The notes under the pieces: generated by a model | Told to the model about the DNA's origin: nothing | Seen by the model: the letters and a program-made list of their open reading frames with translations, nothing else | Database searches by the model: none | Program-made: the position numbers and the translations under genes | Part shown: positions 22,831 to 35,057 of the stretch, piece by piece | Layout: each line of letters begins with the position of its first letter | Position numbering within the stretch: the first letter of the stretch is position 1 | NCBI GenBank assembly: GCA_030762175.1 | Contig: CM060830.1 | Coordinates: forward strand, 47,250,501 to 47,314,500 | Source: Metallyticus violacea | Taxonomy: Eukaryota; Arthropoda; Insecta; Mantodea; Metallyticidae | DNA length: 64,000 nt | Direction: 5' to 3'

Positions 22831-23810
22831 ATATTGCATTACTTTTTCCAAATGAGTTTTAACATACAGACATATCCCCAGAAATTATATACTTTATATA
22901 TCAGCATTTAAGGGCCACTTTGTAATAATGTACCATATAGCTACAGTAATTAACAGACAGATAATATTTACTTGTTTCTTGGAATTTATAGATTAAGAAA
23001 CTGTGACTTTAGTCACTATTTTGCTTTTGATATTTAAATCTTTTCAAAATAAACTTGTAGTTTTCACATGACTGAATGTATAAGCATTGTTTAATTATTT
23101 CTGTGTATCAAACTTGCTTTACATTTTGATTTAAAACTGAAACCGATAGACAGCTTGTAATTCTTACGCAATGTACATAATATATTGAAAAGTATGTCTA
23201 AAATAAAATAAAACGTTTAGTACGAACAATGAGACTGTCACAGCTGTTAGTACGGAAGAAGAGAGCTTAGAATATATAATGTAAACGTTTCCAGACCCTT
23301 ACTGTCTTTTATTTCAGGAGCTCAGGGCTTAACTTCATTAATATGACAGTAAAAACGGTTTATATCAACACTAAATTTACAACACTTGGTTCCCTAGTTT
23401 ATTAACCTTCATTTTCAAATTACTCGCATACTAAACTGACTCGATATTATCGCGAAGAGTTTGCAAATGATTCACCAAGGATGAATACACATCAATGACT
23501 TTAAATGACACCACAATAGAAATGAACGGTTATCAATGTCACATAAATTTTTATTTATTTATTATTGGGTCTGTTAATAAAGGATATTTCTCAATTTCTT
23601 GAACTGTTGTTATTTTAATACAGGCATTAAAATAACAACTTTTATTCCTGTTACAAAAATTTCACAACTGTAGCTGAGTAGATAGATGCAATGTTCCAAA
23701 TTACCAAAGTTATACAATTGTTGGTGCTATATCGTCAATAGTATTTAAACTTGCTATGAAATACTGCTGATATTAGACCTTCCATTTATTTTAAGAAGTA
23801 CAAAAATGAA
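22831..23810. other. AT-rich intergenic sequence, nothing identified
   Basis: A short inverted repeat lies at about 23605-23640 (AACTGTTGTTATTTTAAT and its complement). No other feature. Confidence 0.4.
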
Positions 23811-24071
23811 GAGTCCAGGGGAACAACAATCAAAGTCTACTTTTGATGAAATATGAGATTTTGATATTAATGTATTGTACGTATGTAGAGCTGCATTTCA
23901 ACACATCTATACACAACTTGTAGTCCATAAAAATCAGCATAGAAAATTAGTGTCCAGGTGGAAAACAATCAGAGTCCTCTGTAAAATATCTACAATGAGA
24001 CCATAGCAAGAAAAGGAGCTGATAAAAGTTGCTTTAATGTTGTTTGACTTTTGTTTCCATCACCTGGACTC
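23811..24071. mobile_element. Candidate 261-bp MITE-like element
   Basis: GAGTCCAGGGGAACAACAAT at the left end, and on the other strand at 24071 GAGTCCAGGTGATGGAAACA, form imperfect terminal inverted repeats. A third copy, GTCCAGGTGGAAAACAATC, lies inside at about 23952. No coding potential. Target duplication unclear. Confidence 0.5.
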
Positions 24072-25912
24072 AAAATTTCGAAATTTGCACATTTTTTTGT
24101 AATTCGTGCCCCGGCCAAAACAAAAATATAATTTTATTTGCCCCATTCATGCTACGGCTCACAAGTGCAATATATTTTAACCAGTAAAAGTGACTTTTCC
24201 CATCAGAGGTTAGTTATAAGGAATGTGCCAAAGATTAATAAACACAAAAACCCATGCTGAAACACCCAGCGATTGTTATGAGCACATCAGAAGATGCCAC
24301 GTGAAACCATCTTCCTTCAGTATCATTGAGTGCTCTCTCAGGATATTTTTAAATCGTGGTCTTCATTTCTTAATAAAGAATACAGAGGTGCAATGAAAAT
24401 CAGGGAAATACTGAAATTGTAGCTGACAAATCTTCCTCTGGAACTATAGTCCATCAAACAACGTATTGAGTCCCATGTTATTGTTGACAAAATATTTATA
24501 CACAGATTAATGAGCAGCCTGTCCCTTCCTGTTCAAATTTAATTTCAAAATATGATTATCTACAATGTCTGAAGAGATTTTATTCCGAAAATGTTCAGCT
24601 CTATTTTTCAAGGCTGCCTGTAATGGAAAATAAATAATTTTGAATATCTATTAAAAGACTAAGTTAATTATGAACTAATATCCTTCAAAGATATTTTTTA
24701 TGTTTTTTTATTTAGGATTAAAGATCTTTTAAATTAAAGATATTATTAAGTAGAGGGAATAAAATTAATAAGGATTATTTTCAACAGTGTTTCATTTTAT
24801 TTTCCTCAGAAAATATCCAGTTTAATTTGGTACATGTTAATGGGATTTGATTGTTTTAATCTACATGTATGTGTACTTTGACTTTTTATTACTAATTAAG
24901 GTGAACAAATAACACATGACACTAATTTAAAAAGAAGGATCTGTTAGAAAACTATCTTAAGAATTATTCTATAAAATTCATTTCTCTTAACTAATGTGCT
25001 TAATTTTGTAGTGTTTTTAAACTTAAAATTACATTACTGTAAAAAAGTAAATAGTGAACTTTGTTTCCTCCTTGTGCTCTTCAAAAAGCGCGACGTCGTT
25101 GAACATTCTTGAGATATGCCAAACGTCAGCTGTTGTGTTATCTACTTGAGACACTTTTTCCCTCCCTCCATTTGTCAAATAAGAAACAACCATGTGCTTT
25201 CCTTATAGCAGACAGATATTGGGGAAGCAATACCCACCAGGCTGTTCTCGTAACTATGTGGGAATTACAAACCCCACCCCCATGCTATGGACTGGGGAAA
25301 TTCGTTGACATTCCAATAAAAGGATGCAGTGGAAATCACAGCTAATTGTAAATCATGGCCATTGACATTCAGAATTAATATTGCTACGCTGCGAGGGGTT
25401 GTAGTTCCAAACTGCGCCATTTTGGGTGTAATGCGTTAGGTTGATAGAAAATGTAATGCTGTGGTGCAGGCTGACGCTCTCTCTCTTTTTTTTTTTTTTT
25501 TTTTTCGCATAACATAATAAGGATGGCACAGGCTAGATGTCGCCATGTTAGCCTGTTAAAAGTGCTCTCATTTGTACCATGCGCGTTTTGGACCCGGCGT
25601 TTCCGCTACAGTATGCAACAGAAATGTTGGTCAAATAGCGGATTAAAGGGGATGGTTCCTTTCTACTTCAGTCCTTGCATTAGCACTACACTCAGCGCAT
25701 TTGGGTTTTGATTATACATTACATTACAGCATCACTTCTGTTAACATAGAACTGGGTAAATACATTTTGAAGGTATTGTTTAAACAGGCATGAAATGTTT
25801 AATAAATGTCAAATAATTCTAACTTGATATCTTTTATTTAAATATAATTAAAATAAATACATCTTATATTTTTATTTTAATTAGCCTTAGTTTTCCATCA
25901 ACTAGTAAAGTA
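24072..25912. other. AT-rich intergenic sequence with a T run
   Basis: A long poly-T tract at about 25482-25505. The ORFs at 25109-25345 and 25523-25711 have no recognisable motif. Confidence 0.45.
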
Positions 25913-26895
25913 TGAGGGATAATCATTAAAGACTAAGATTTTTTTAACTTACGAAGTACACTAGAGACGGTCAAAGTTAGTATGGTCTTTTTGGAAACAG
26001 TCCTCATTGAGCTGTATGCACTGGTCCCAACATGTATGTTATTCCTGGAATATGTGCCATCCCACCATCTTCAAAACCTCCACCGTCTTCTTCACAACAG
26101 CGTTGATGAACCAAACTGGTCGTTTTTGAGATGATGGTACAGATAAAAACCACATGGACCTGGGCATAAATTCAACTTTTTTCCCCAGCCAAATCTTGAG
26201 TGAAGGCGTATATTGTCATGATGAAGGCGCCAGCCTGATGGACGCAGCTCAGGGCGCTTTCGTCGGATGTGATCGGCCAGCATGCTCAAAGCAGTCTTGT
26301 AATTCTCTCCATTGTTGTTTTTGAGGAGACTTCTTGTTGATAAACAATTCCCATATAGTCGAAGACGAATCACCTTAACCTTTCTTGCCGACTACACAAT
26401 CTGGTGTGGGAGAATCAGGTGCTTTTGAGATTGAGATCGCTTGCAGATGAACGCATTATCAGGGTAAATCTGTAACGTCTGTCAGTCTATCCACTGCATT
26501 TGTCGATCTTCCCGAACAGCTGTGTTAATCATTATCTTGTACACTGCAGTAGTTGGAGCACCTGGACCACCCTGCTATGTTGTTAAAACACCGCCCTGCT
26601 TAAAATCTTTGAACCATTAAATTGCGGCAGAACTTAATCGCCATAATGCTGTAACATCGCATACCGGACTTCTGCAGATGGAAGCAAAATGCAAGAAAGC
26701 GTACTGCTTGTTACGAAGCGACTCCTTTTTAAGGCAGCCGACTGGAAAATATTTGCTCTTTGCTGAAGTCCTGTATTAAGACCTATGCACTTGCAATTTT
26801 TTTCACCATCTTTTCAGGAAAAACCATTTCACCACCTTGTCTTCACAGTGTGATGAGAAAAAAGATAATTCTTAGTCTTTGTTGACTAGGCTTCA
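25913..26895 (-). mobile_element. Mariner-family transposon, decayed, with TIRs
   Basis: The terminal inverted repeats are TGAGGGATAATCATTAAAGA on the left and TGAAGCCTAGTCAACAAAGA on the right strand, both continuing CTAAGAWTT, with TA on each side (25911-25912 and 26896-26897). The length of 983 bp is shorter than the usual roughly 1.3 kb. The minus strand holds a transposase relic: a NTAVREDRQ-like HTH zone near 26530-26470, LADHIRRKRPELRPSGWRLHHDN in 26373-26200 with the second Asp region, and DQCIQLNEDCFQKD near 26030-25995 at the end. Frameshifts separate the parts. Confidence 0.82.
25990..26560 (-). pseudogene. Mariner transposase pseudogene
   Basis: Only part of the frame is open (26373-26092). 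RRKRPELRPSGWRLHHDN matches the region around the second catalytic Asp. The expected PYSPDLAPCDFFLF block with the third Asp is degraded to CPGPCGFYLYHHLKN. The C-terminal CFQKD motif lies in another frame. Non-functional. Confidence 0.75.
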
Positions 26896-27643
26896 TACTA
26901 ATAAAACTTTTGCCACTCGTCTGTTGTCAATAGTCTGTTGTTTAGAGCACGTCATAAAACTAGAGTGGGAATATCTGGATAGGGAAAAGAGCAAGATTCC
27001 TTTATGTGGACTAGAAGAAATAGACTATTTTAAAAATAAACATAAAAGTATATAAATATTGCTTGCCAACGCAGTAATATGAGATGTGGTACTTTCCTTG
27101 GTGAAATAAAGTAGTCCCTTATATATTGACCGTTATTGTTGGAATATTGGCAAAAGCATTTGCATGGAGTCGTGTAATCTCTTCTCCTGCTATTCTACAA
27201 AACGACCGACTTGTCTCGGATAAAAAGAGACCTTGGAATTGCATCACATGGATGGCAGGCTTCCCTTCTAGCTGATTTCAACATTGATGTCAGTACTTAT
27301 GGTAACCGTTCTTCCAGCTCTAACATAACAGTTATCGGGAATTGGAGTGATTTGGATTCTTCCACCGCCGCTACCTCAACGACAGTCTGATCATCTCATT
27401 GGCGGTAAAGAAATCTGCCTTAAGGTAATTCCATTGAAGATAGAAGTTAACGAGAGGGTCACTTGAAACTTTCGTAGCTTAACATACAGATGGCGGTAGA
27501 GGCCAAGTACTTACTATTGTGGCATTTATTTGTGTAAGCCTCATTATACGCCGCAGAGCGACACTCGACAATTGAAAGACGATAGCGCAGCACACAGTAT
27601 CGCTCAAGTCCGGTAAAACGGAATTGATATATTCATATATGTA
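26896..27643. other. Intergenic sequence, nothing identified
   Basis: No supported feature. Confidence 0.4.
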
Positions 27644-28450
27644 CGAGGGTAGGTCCATAAGTTTCCGGCCTAACATTTTATAGATATGATAAAGATTAAA
27701 ACTATATTTCACTTTGAATATAATTATTTTTTTTTTTTTTACACTTCTCACATCTTTGAATTAGCGTTTCAATTCCCCTCCCCCCAAATAGTCAGACGTC
27801 TTGTCTGCAAAATGGGCATAAACAGCATCCATCACTTCTTCGTCACACTTAAATTTCCTTCCTTGAAGGTCGTTCTGGAGTTCTAAGGACAGGAAATAGT
27901 CACTGGGAGCTAGATTTGGGCTGTAGGATGGATGGTCGATCTCCTTGAAGCCACATTTCTTCACAGCTTTCTTTGGAACATGAGCTGCCGTGAAGAAGGC
28001 GCACATCACCATTCAGCTTTATTCGCCTTTTCTCTTTGATTGAAGCACGGAGTCTGTGCAGTAGGCCAGCATAGTACTCCCAATTTACTTAGTGTTTCTC
28101 TCCTTGAAGTCAATGAAGCGTATTCCTTCACAGTCCCAAAATTTGTGGCCATGATTTTCTTGGTTGACTGAGTGACCTTGTCCTTTAGAGGCGGTGCTTC
28201 GCCAAGTTTATGACACTCCATTTATTCGATTTCTTTTGGACAAGGAATCGTAGTAGAGGACCATAGTTTCATCTCCTGTAACAATGATTTGCAACTTTTC
28301 TCTCATTGTCACGGCAAAGCTCAAAAAATGCCTGACAACAGATGACTCGTTGCTACTTTTGCACTGTGGAACGTCTACCCAGCTGCATGAAACTTTAAAC
28401 ACTCACTCATCAGATGTGCTAGTGTTACCACTTAGCGGTACAAAAACTCC
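27644..28450 (-). mobile_element. Mariner-family transposon remnant, one TIR visible
   Basis: Left end CGAGGGTAGGTCCATAAGTT follows TA at 27642-27643. The minus strand carries transposase pieces: IIVTGDETMVLYYDS (first Asp, near 28310-28240), TKKIMATNFG (near 28170), then CGFKEIDHPSYSPNLAPSDYFLS (third Asp, near 27960-27890) and DLQGRKFKCDEEVMDA. Stops and frameshifts separate them. The N-terminal HTH and the right TIR were not found, so the element is truncated. Confidence 0.8.
27761..28402 (-). pseudogene. Mariner transposase pseudogene with recognisable catalytic motifs
   Basis: The order TGDET, then KKIMAT, then HPSYSPNLAPSDYF matches mariner transposases. TGDET and the S-N-L-A-P-S-D block hold the first and third catalytic Asp. 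The second (HDNARPH-like) is not intact. Three frames are needed to read it through. Confidence 0.82.
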
Positions 28451-28689
28451 ACTTTAACTACTATCGAGATGGCAGCACCTGTCTCGAATATTATGGATGT
28501 CACCTATATATAAATGTATGAATGAGAGTCAGTCATGAGATGGAAGGTAGAACACCAAATAACGTGGTCGATCCTCATGTATGACTTGATTCATAGGCAA
28601 GGGTGGAACACCAATGGTAACTGTATAGGCGCCGTTCATTGGCTAAATGGAAAGTATTGATGGCGATATTATTATATCTACATAGTCCA

Positions 28690-29060
28690 TTTCCTGAAAG
28701 AGAAGTAACTGTAACACCGTGAGCTTTGCCTAAATACTCACCAAGTTGCGGAAGGCGGTAAAGTCAAATGCTCTGTACTGTACTCGAATAGTATCATTTT
28801 GCACTGCCAAGGCCGTCCGCACCAAACTGCATCGATTCAGTTTGGAAGTGCTCACACACCCACCTTACTACCCTGATATGTCCCCATTTCTCGCAAACGT
28901 ATGCGATTCACTTCAGATGCAGTTCAAATGTGGCTCCAGCAGGAACTCGGAGAGACCTTCCACAGAGACGTTCGCATCTCGTTTCATAATGGGATAACAG
29001 TCTCAACAGATAAAGCGACTATGTCTATCAAGGTTATTATGCTTTTCCATCAAGTGTTAG
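28690..29060 (+). pseudogene. Transposase remnant, opposite orientation
   Basis: The plus strand reads KLHRFSLEVLTHPPYYPDMSP, equivalent to the LPHPPYSPDLAPSD block of DDE transposases. In another frame follows DAVQMWLQQELGETFHRDVR, typical of the last quarter of these proteins. The second catalytic motif is only hinted at upstream. It differs in sequence from the mariner just before it. Confidence 0.7.
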
Positions 29061-29139
29061 ACTTTTAAATTACCACCCTTAAATGAGATAAATGTAACAA
29101 TTTTTATTACAATTTTAACTCTTTACTAGCAATCCCTTC

Positions 29140-30545
29140 ATTACTTCTTTTTCCAGGTTTTTATAAGATACATTAACATCATAACTTGTTTTACAACAGC
29201 ACTATATTCTGGTTTTCCAGGATATGAACTAATGTCAAGTTTCTGTTTCTGTTATAGCATTGTTTTCTGTGTGCAGTGTCCCGCCATACTATAGAATCTA
29301 ATTTGGGTTGCTGAACTAGAATCGCATAGTGGCGATTTGGTTTTCCAACCTGATTTCCTGTATGAATTACAACAAAATTGTATTCTCATTTGTGAGTTAT
29401 ACCGTTCAATCATTTTATGGAATATGATGTTTCGATTTACTAGAACCGCGCCCAAGCCTCACGTTCTCATTTTCCGGGCTACGAACCAGTTTTTCCTGTA
29501 TATTTAATCAACTGGTTACTCTGGTTTTCCGGTTATATGACTCTAACGTATTATACTGTGCATAACATTCTGATATTTACCAGTAGATCGATAATGCCGG
29601 GATTTGTTCGGTCGGCGGCAGGTCGTTGAGTGCATGGCTAGCAGATGGTTGGCTGAAACGCATGGTAGATTGTAACTTTTTAGTTTCCAAACCACGAACA
29701 CAAGCCTATATTTTACTTTTGCGAGCATAAATAAATATTCCGAGTGCATTACAACAACGTTATAATGTAATTTTCTGGGACATAGTATTCCATCGTATTA
29801 TATTATGTAAAATTCCACTTTCTGAAATAAATTTGAACTGTATGTCCTGTTGTGTTTTTATGAATTCGAACCAAGGTGCAGTTTGCAAATTGATCAATAT
29901 TAAAAGTTTACTTTTCGAGTTAAAGTGTTCCATACACTATAGAAAGTAATATTTGGGTTTCCGGACTTAGAACCACGCCTATATTTTACATACTGCGGCG
30001 ATGCCCTTCATGTGTTAAGTAGCGTTATTTTCTCAATTTTCCGGTTGTAGGTCTCCAATGTACCACAGAAATAAAGTTCCGATTTTCATGTTAAGATCTG
30101 TATTCAAGCAGGTGTGCAGTTCTTTTCCGGGAAGAAACCAATATCTGATCTATTTACAACAAATTTATGTTCTAATTTTCTTGATTACAGGGTTCCACCC
30201 TGTGTTATAGAATGTAAACATTCCGGTTTTTGAACTATAACCGAGTCGGTATGTCATGTTCTGATTTTTCCGGGCCCAAATGATGTTCACTATGTTTTAG
30301 GTCAATGGTACATTCTTCTTGTTTTTTGAGTTATAGACTCCCAACAAACACAGAAGGTATTTTTCCGGATTAAGAACCGCACTTATATATTTTCCAGGGC
30401 TAAGAAACACCGTGAATGTTTCACAGTAGGTTACATTCCATTTTTCTGTATATAATAAATACAGTGGTATATTTTACATTTTTCGTGATAAGAACCAATA
30501 GCCTGTATGTTTTACAAATTGTTATAATTCAAGTTTCCCGATACC
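29140..30545. repeat. Decayed tandem or clustered repeat with TTTTCCGG...GAACC motif
   Basis: At least twelve times the plus strand shows TTTTCCGG or a variant, soon followed by a GAACC or TATAGGACTCC-like stretch. Examples are at 29471, 29524, 29955, 30038, 30124, 30220, 30266, 30363 and 30391. Between them recur CTGTATGTTTTACAAA and GTTATAGAATGTAA-like segments. Spacing varies between about 30 and 130 bp. It looks like an old array of a two-part unit, not a coding region. Confidence 0.55.
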
Positions 30546-30547
30546 TA

Positions 30548-31827
30548 AAGAGTGTTATTTGAGATGTCAATAAAACAAAACGTTATATACAAGAAGTTAG
30601 TGCAAATACATCTGAGCAGTTTGTTGTATTATAAACAGAAAGAATATACGTTTTGAATGGATGTCATTTCAGTATTTGCTGCGTGACATGGCGGCGCTAG
30701 CAAGACAGATAAGATGGGGGAGAAAAACAAACCGTTTCCAATTATATACTTATATCCATCTTACCAACATGTTCAAAGTAGTATATGATAACCTTTTTCA
30801 TTATCTTGAAAACATACCGGGCGGCCATGTTGCGCTATGTAGTATGCGTCATTTCTGGAGTGAATTGTCTAAAGACCACGTCGTAAACGCTAATGTCATG
30901 AAACATGAAACTTGTAACTCTCCTACACAAATATGTATATGTGCCGTTTTTGCGCGCATTCCTTCCGCCCTCTTGCTTCATCCTCACCTGGCAACATCAG
31001 CATGGTACATCGAGCAGGTCTTGTTTGTTATTGGCTCAAGCTGCAAAAATGTTCAGGAAAACAGTGTCGTAGCCATCAGGATAGCATGCTCTGGGTGTCT
31101 TCCTCTATACACAGAAAGACGACTCGGGGAAGGGGGATGTCTAGACGTTTCGGCTCTAGTTACTAAATTGCTAGGTCCGGAGACTTCACCGTCAGATAAA
31201 TTCTGTGACCAAAGTAGAACGTTTTGAAACAGTTTATGCTAAAGTTACTAATTGTATTGTATTATATTGACTAAAGTTTCCTTAGTAATTATTTCAACAT
31301 AGGAAGAAACGTGCGTTTTTAAACCAATTTGTTGAATTTATTGCGACCAAAGGACAGCATTTAAAGTTCTTTATTCATTGTCAAAGCGGAAGGGATAGTA
31401 TATTTGTAACAATTTAAAGAATTAAAGCTTCAAGTCTCTTTTATATATTTTGCATATTATTGAGCTACGGTTAAAGCTGATTTATATTTTATCACAATTT
31501 CGATGATATCCGAAACTGAAATCATTTTTACGGAATTTTATACATTTATTATTATGATTCAATAAATTACATTACTTTTGCCACTATTTGTAATTGTGAA
31601 GCATTCTTTTCCTGTATCGGAAAGGTACATTTCTATGGCCAAATCCTGACGGTTTTCCTTCAAGCATACTTCCAAAGCTAAAACTGGACTAGGTATAAGT
31701 GGAAAGATGTCGAATTCTGGACATTAAAATATATGACATAGTCCAGTGTAATTAATAAGCAACACATGTGAACATGTTGTTAAATATATAATGTTTTATT
31801 TTACTGGCATGTCAAATGATCACCCTG
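30548..31827. mobile_element. 1,280-bp TIR element inserted in the decayed array
   Basis: Inverted ends match well. Left AAGAGTGTTATTTGAGATGT continues TCAATAAAACAAAACGTTATATA. The right end, read inward, starts CAGGGTGATCATTTGACATG and continues CCAGTAAAATAAAACATTATATA. TA lies on each side (30546-30547, 31828-31829). The length is that of a full mariner, but I found no transposase motif. The array unit resumes at 31830. Confidence 0.72.
30661..31227 (+). CDS. Unrecognised 188-aa open reading frame inside the TIR element
   Basis: The longest open frame outside the intact LINE. It begins MSFQYLLRDMAALARQIRWG and ends DQSRTF. It has several Cys and no run of low complexity, but I recognise no transposase, zinc-finger or other family motif. 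It sits just inside the left TIR of the element. It may be chance, or a captured or unknown element protein. Confidence 0.25.
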   Translation: MSFQYLLRDMAALARQIRWGRKTNRFQLYTYIHLTNMFKVVYDNLFHYLENIPGGHVALCSMRHFWSELSKDHVVNANVMKHETCNSPTQICICAVFARIPSALLLHPHLATSAWYIEQVLFVIGSSCKNVQENSVVAIRIACSGCLPLYTERRLGEGGCLDVSALVTKLLGPETSPSDKFCDQSRTF

Positions 31828-31829
31828 TA

Positions 31830-31930
31830 TAAATATTACATATTTCGGGCTATGAACCAGTACCCTGCATGCTTCACAAAATGTTACATTACAGTTTTTT
31901 CAGGCTGGAACGGGTGTCTCACACTACTGC
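31830..31930. repeat. Continuation of the decayed array after the inserted element
   Basis: TTTCGGGCTATGAACCAG followed by CCTGCATGCTTCACAAAATG repeats the motif of 29140-30545. This shows that the 1,280-bp element split the array. Confidence 0.65.
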
Positions 31931-34325
31931 CTTTTGTTTTCTCTCATCTTTGTCTCTCTCTCTCTAAAATGCACGTTCTATGTTCCATCTGCTGAGTGAC
32001 AGATTAAATGACTCAAATTTGGTTGTTGAAGTAAATGATACACCGAGAAAGAGAAATTCAAGATACAGCCTCGGAATTGTCTGGAGATGAGATTATTGAG
32101 TTTCTGAAAGGGTTTCTGCAGCGAGGGACGACTCGTCGCATCACAAATAGCAATACTGCCAAGTCAATAACACTGAAGAGAAATTGTGCAAGAGCTCTAA
32201 CATTACCGAGCTCTATATAAGCGAATATTCTTGTTTTCTATTTTTCCTTGGAACCCAGTCAACTAGAGCTCTTTTAGATAAGTGATTGCAAACGAAGAAA
32301 TGCATAACTGTTAGCGGAGAAAACATGTGTGTAATTGCATGATTTAAGTCATGGTTAAACAGTTAGAAAGCAATTCTGAAAGTAATTCCTACTTCTGAAC
32401 TCCATTTTTTTCGCTAAACTTACCACTTTGCAAGATCTTTATAGAGATGCCTAGTCGTTAATGTTATTTGTGAAGAATTTCACATGAGCTTAAGTGAACT
32501 ATCAACGCCTTTTAGATGATCTGTGAAGCAAAAAAGGCAAGTCTTTCCTTGTGGTGCTTTAAACAGTAGATTGCCATATTGAAATATTAAAAAACTGCTA
32601 TATATTCATTAGTCTGATAATTATACTTCACAGCCACTAGCAATATGACTCAAGGATGCTAAGATTTTAGGCATTTATCATTAAAATAGAAACGTGCAAG
32701 TAAAATAATGGGTGATTCGGCCACGGCGAGCAAGCTTGGGCATGTATACAGACAACGCCACTGCGAGCCCGATAATAAAATAGTGCTAACGGAAAGAGGA
32801 AAGGAAAAGGAAGGAAGCTGTGTTGTCACAACCCACACTACAAGGCAGTAGTTTTTTTTGTGAGAAAAGAAGTGGAGGTTCTTAGCGTAGTTGTGTCTGG
32901 GATTACTGCGAACGAGGATTAACCAGAGTTATTATTCCTGCTTTTGTTTACGAAACAATCTTATAGGAATCACATATATTGCCGCACATATCATGAAACA
33001 GATAACTAATCTATATCAATAATAAAAAATAAATACTGATTTATAAAAATGAGTATAAGGTAAACAGGATTTATTTCTATTTGATAAAAGCTATGTAACT
33101 CCTTCATCTCACTAGTTATGATTATTGACTCACTTACTCCTGTGGAATTAGTAAATGTCACGTGCAGTTCTAATTTTAAAACAAACGGTATTTTCAAAAA
33201 ATTACCGCGATCTTCTTAATTTTAGTGCAAAATTGCTTATTAAATCGGGTATAATCTGGTAAAAATTAAGAAAATTTATAATGCTTTCACAGTTATGTGT
33301 GCAGCAGTTTGCCTTTGGACATCTGATCATGCCTACAAATTGAAACATTTGAGGATGTATCCACACATGTTCTGACTTTTTCTTCTCTTGTATCATGTTT
33401 ATTAAACTTTTGACTTTACGAAACATCAGCTATTGAATCATCATTATATATTTCTTAGACTTACCGGTATCGCTAACACCACTACTGAAAAAAAGCTTGA
33501 CCTTACACTTTGACGCTTCATTTTAATACAATAGTCCCTTTTACACCCGAACTGAAATACATTTAAACGCTATTGACCCAACAAAAAAAGTTCATTCTTT
33601 GTCAAATCCACATTCAATTGAATCGCAAGATGGGAAGCTGCCGCACTAACCGGAGACGATATTCAAGGTTGCGTTGAGTAGGATTGTGTCTCCACTTATT
33701 TCAATGTTCATTACAATGGAAAATGTTCGCAAATTTCTTATTAAACTATTGTTCTTCCTTTGTATAAAAAGTTACCATCAAGTTAAATGTTAAATTTACC
33801 AACCGAATCTACTACCTGCAACAATTTTAACAATCGGTTTCAGCGAAACGGCTGAATGATATCTTTGCTCATTGGTCTATGTTTCTGTAAGTCCTCTGTA
33901 GTTATATCATGAATTCGCTATTGATTTGGGCTTCATTGTTCATGCCTGATTTCAATAAATTGGACCATCAAGGTAACCTTATAAGATTTTGTTAGATCAA
34001 GTGATCTAGGTATATACATTCTCAAAAACTAGTCTGTAGTCAAGAAAAATTTGTGATCAAGGCAAACAATTAGATATGTGACAGTTCTTGAGAGAGCTCA
34101 ATATCTTTCAGCTGATCACATTTTCCCTGAAAACGTGTTTGTACGATGATAAACTTTGGGAATGCACTTACCCAGAAATTTAAAATCAGGCCTCTCTGTG
34201 AACTACATGTTGTTTGAATATCAGGAAACCAAAAAGCCAAGCGTCATTTGCAGTAACGAACTCTTGCTCTGCAACTCGCGAACAGCACTAATTCAACATG
34301 ACCTAGTTTCTTTTCCCTTTATAAA
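31931..34325. other. AT-rich intergenic sequence, nothing identified
   Basis: Almost 2.4 kb with only short unrecognised open frames and a short CT run at about 31954-31965. Confidence 0.45.
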
Positions 34326-34600
34326 GGTGTTTAACGCTTGTTTTTACTACTGAGTTGTCACACACTGATGATACGTGAGTTGAAATGATAAAGTGGGAAA
34401 TTATTATTATTATTATTATTATTTTTTTTTTTAAGGAAGCAAACGCTCCAGGCCTAAGTTTAGAGTACCTGCCGACATTTGTCAATTATTAGGACTGAGA
34501 AAAACTGGAAAAAACTTCAGTTAGTAAGGGTCCTGCCGGAAATTGAGCCCCAGATCTCCCACTCTCAAGTCCGTAACTTAACAACATACACCCGTATTGT
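34326..34600 (-). mobile_element. SINE-A copy carrying an ATT microsatellite
   Basis: The minus strand retains tail, core and decayed tRNA-like head. An (ATT)n tract at 34401-34424, next to a T run, has grown inside the body at the position where other copies have a short A/T-rich stretch. Diverged copy. Confidence 0.85.
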
Positions 34601-34760
34601 TATGTACAGTAGATGTACCTCATCTCCAGAGACAAAAAGGGTGATGCTTGCCAGTGTTATTAAGTTTCCAACCTCCTCATTTGAGAGACATGGGTTCTGG
34701 AAAACACTTTGAGGGTAATGATATTCAGTAACTTTTCACTAGAAGTACACGCTGCATCTC

Positions 34761-35057
34761 TTCTCATTTGGCGTTACAGTCCAGTTTGAGCCTTGTCCTG
34801 CCGCATCGACCTCTGCTTCCTCTATCCGTCTTACGACTTCATTGATAGAGTGCAGTATTGCAGGGTTGTATGTGATCAGCCTTCGTGATCGAAGAGCGCC
34901 ACCTCTCCATTCAGGTAGCTCCCCAATTGTCCTCTAGGTGGACCCTGTTCAAGCCTCCCTAACTTGAAAAATTTTCTAAGCCGGTACCTGGAATCCAATC
35001 CGGGCTTCCTGGCCAGCAGTCAATAATGCTAACCACTAGACCTATGAGGTGATTCGT
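34761..35057 (-). mobile_element. SINE-C copy (third tRNA-derived family)
   Basis: The minus strand begins CACCTCATAGGTCTAGTGG, a typical A box, followed by GGATTGGATTCCAGGTACC, a B-box-like segment, then a body unlike SINE-A or SINE-B. The duplication TGCATCTC lies at 34753-34760 and 35058-35065, so the insertion limits are clear. Only one copy in the window. Confidence 0.82.

Noticed and set aside
29140..30545. CRISPR-like array, because of recurring motif with spacers
   Set aside because: Units are degenerate, spacing is irregular and the sequence context is eukaryotic.
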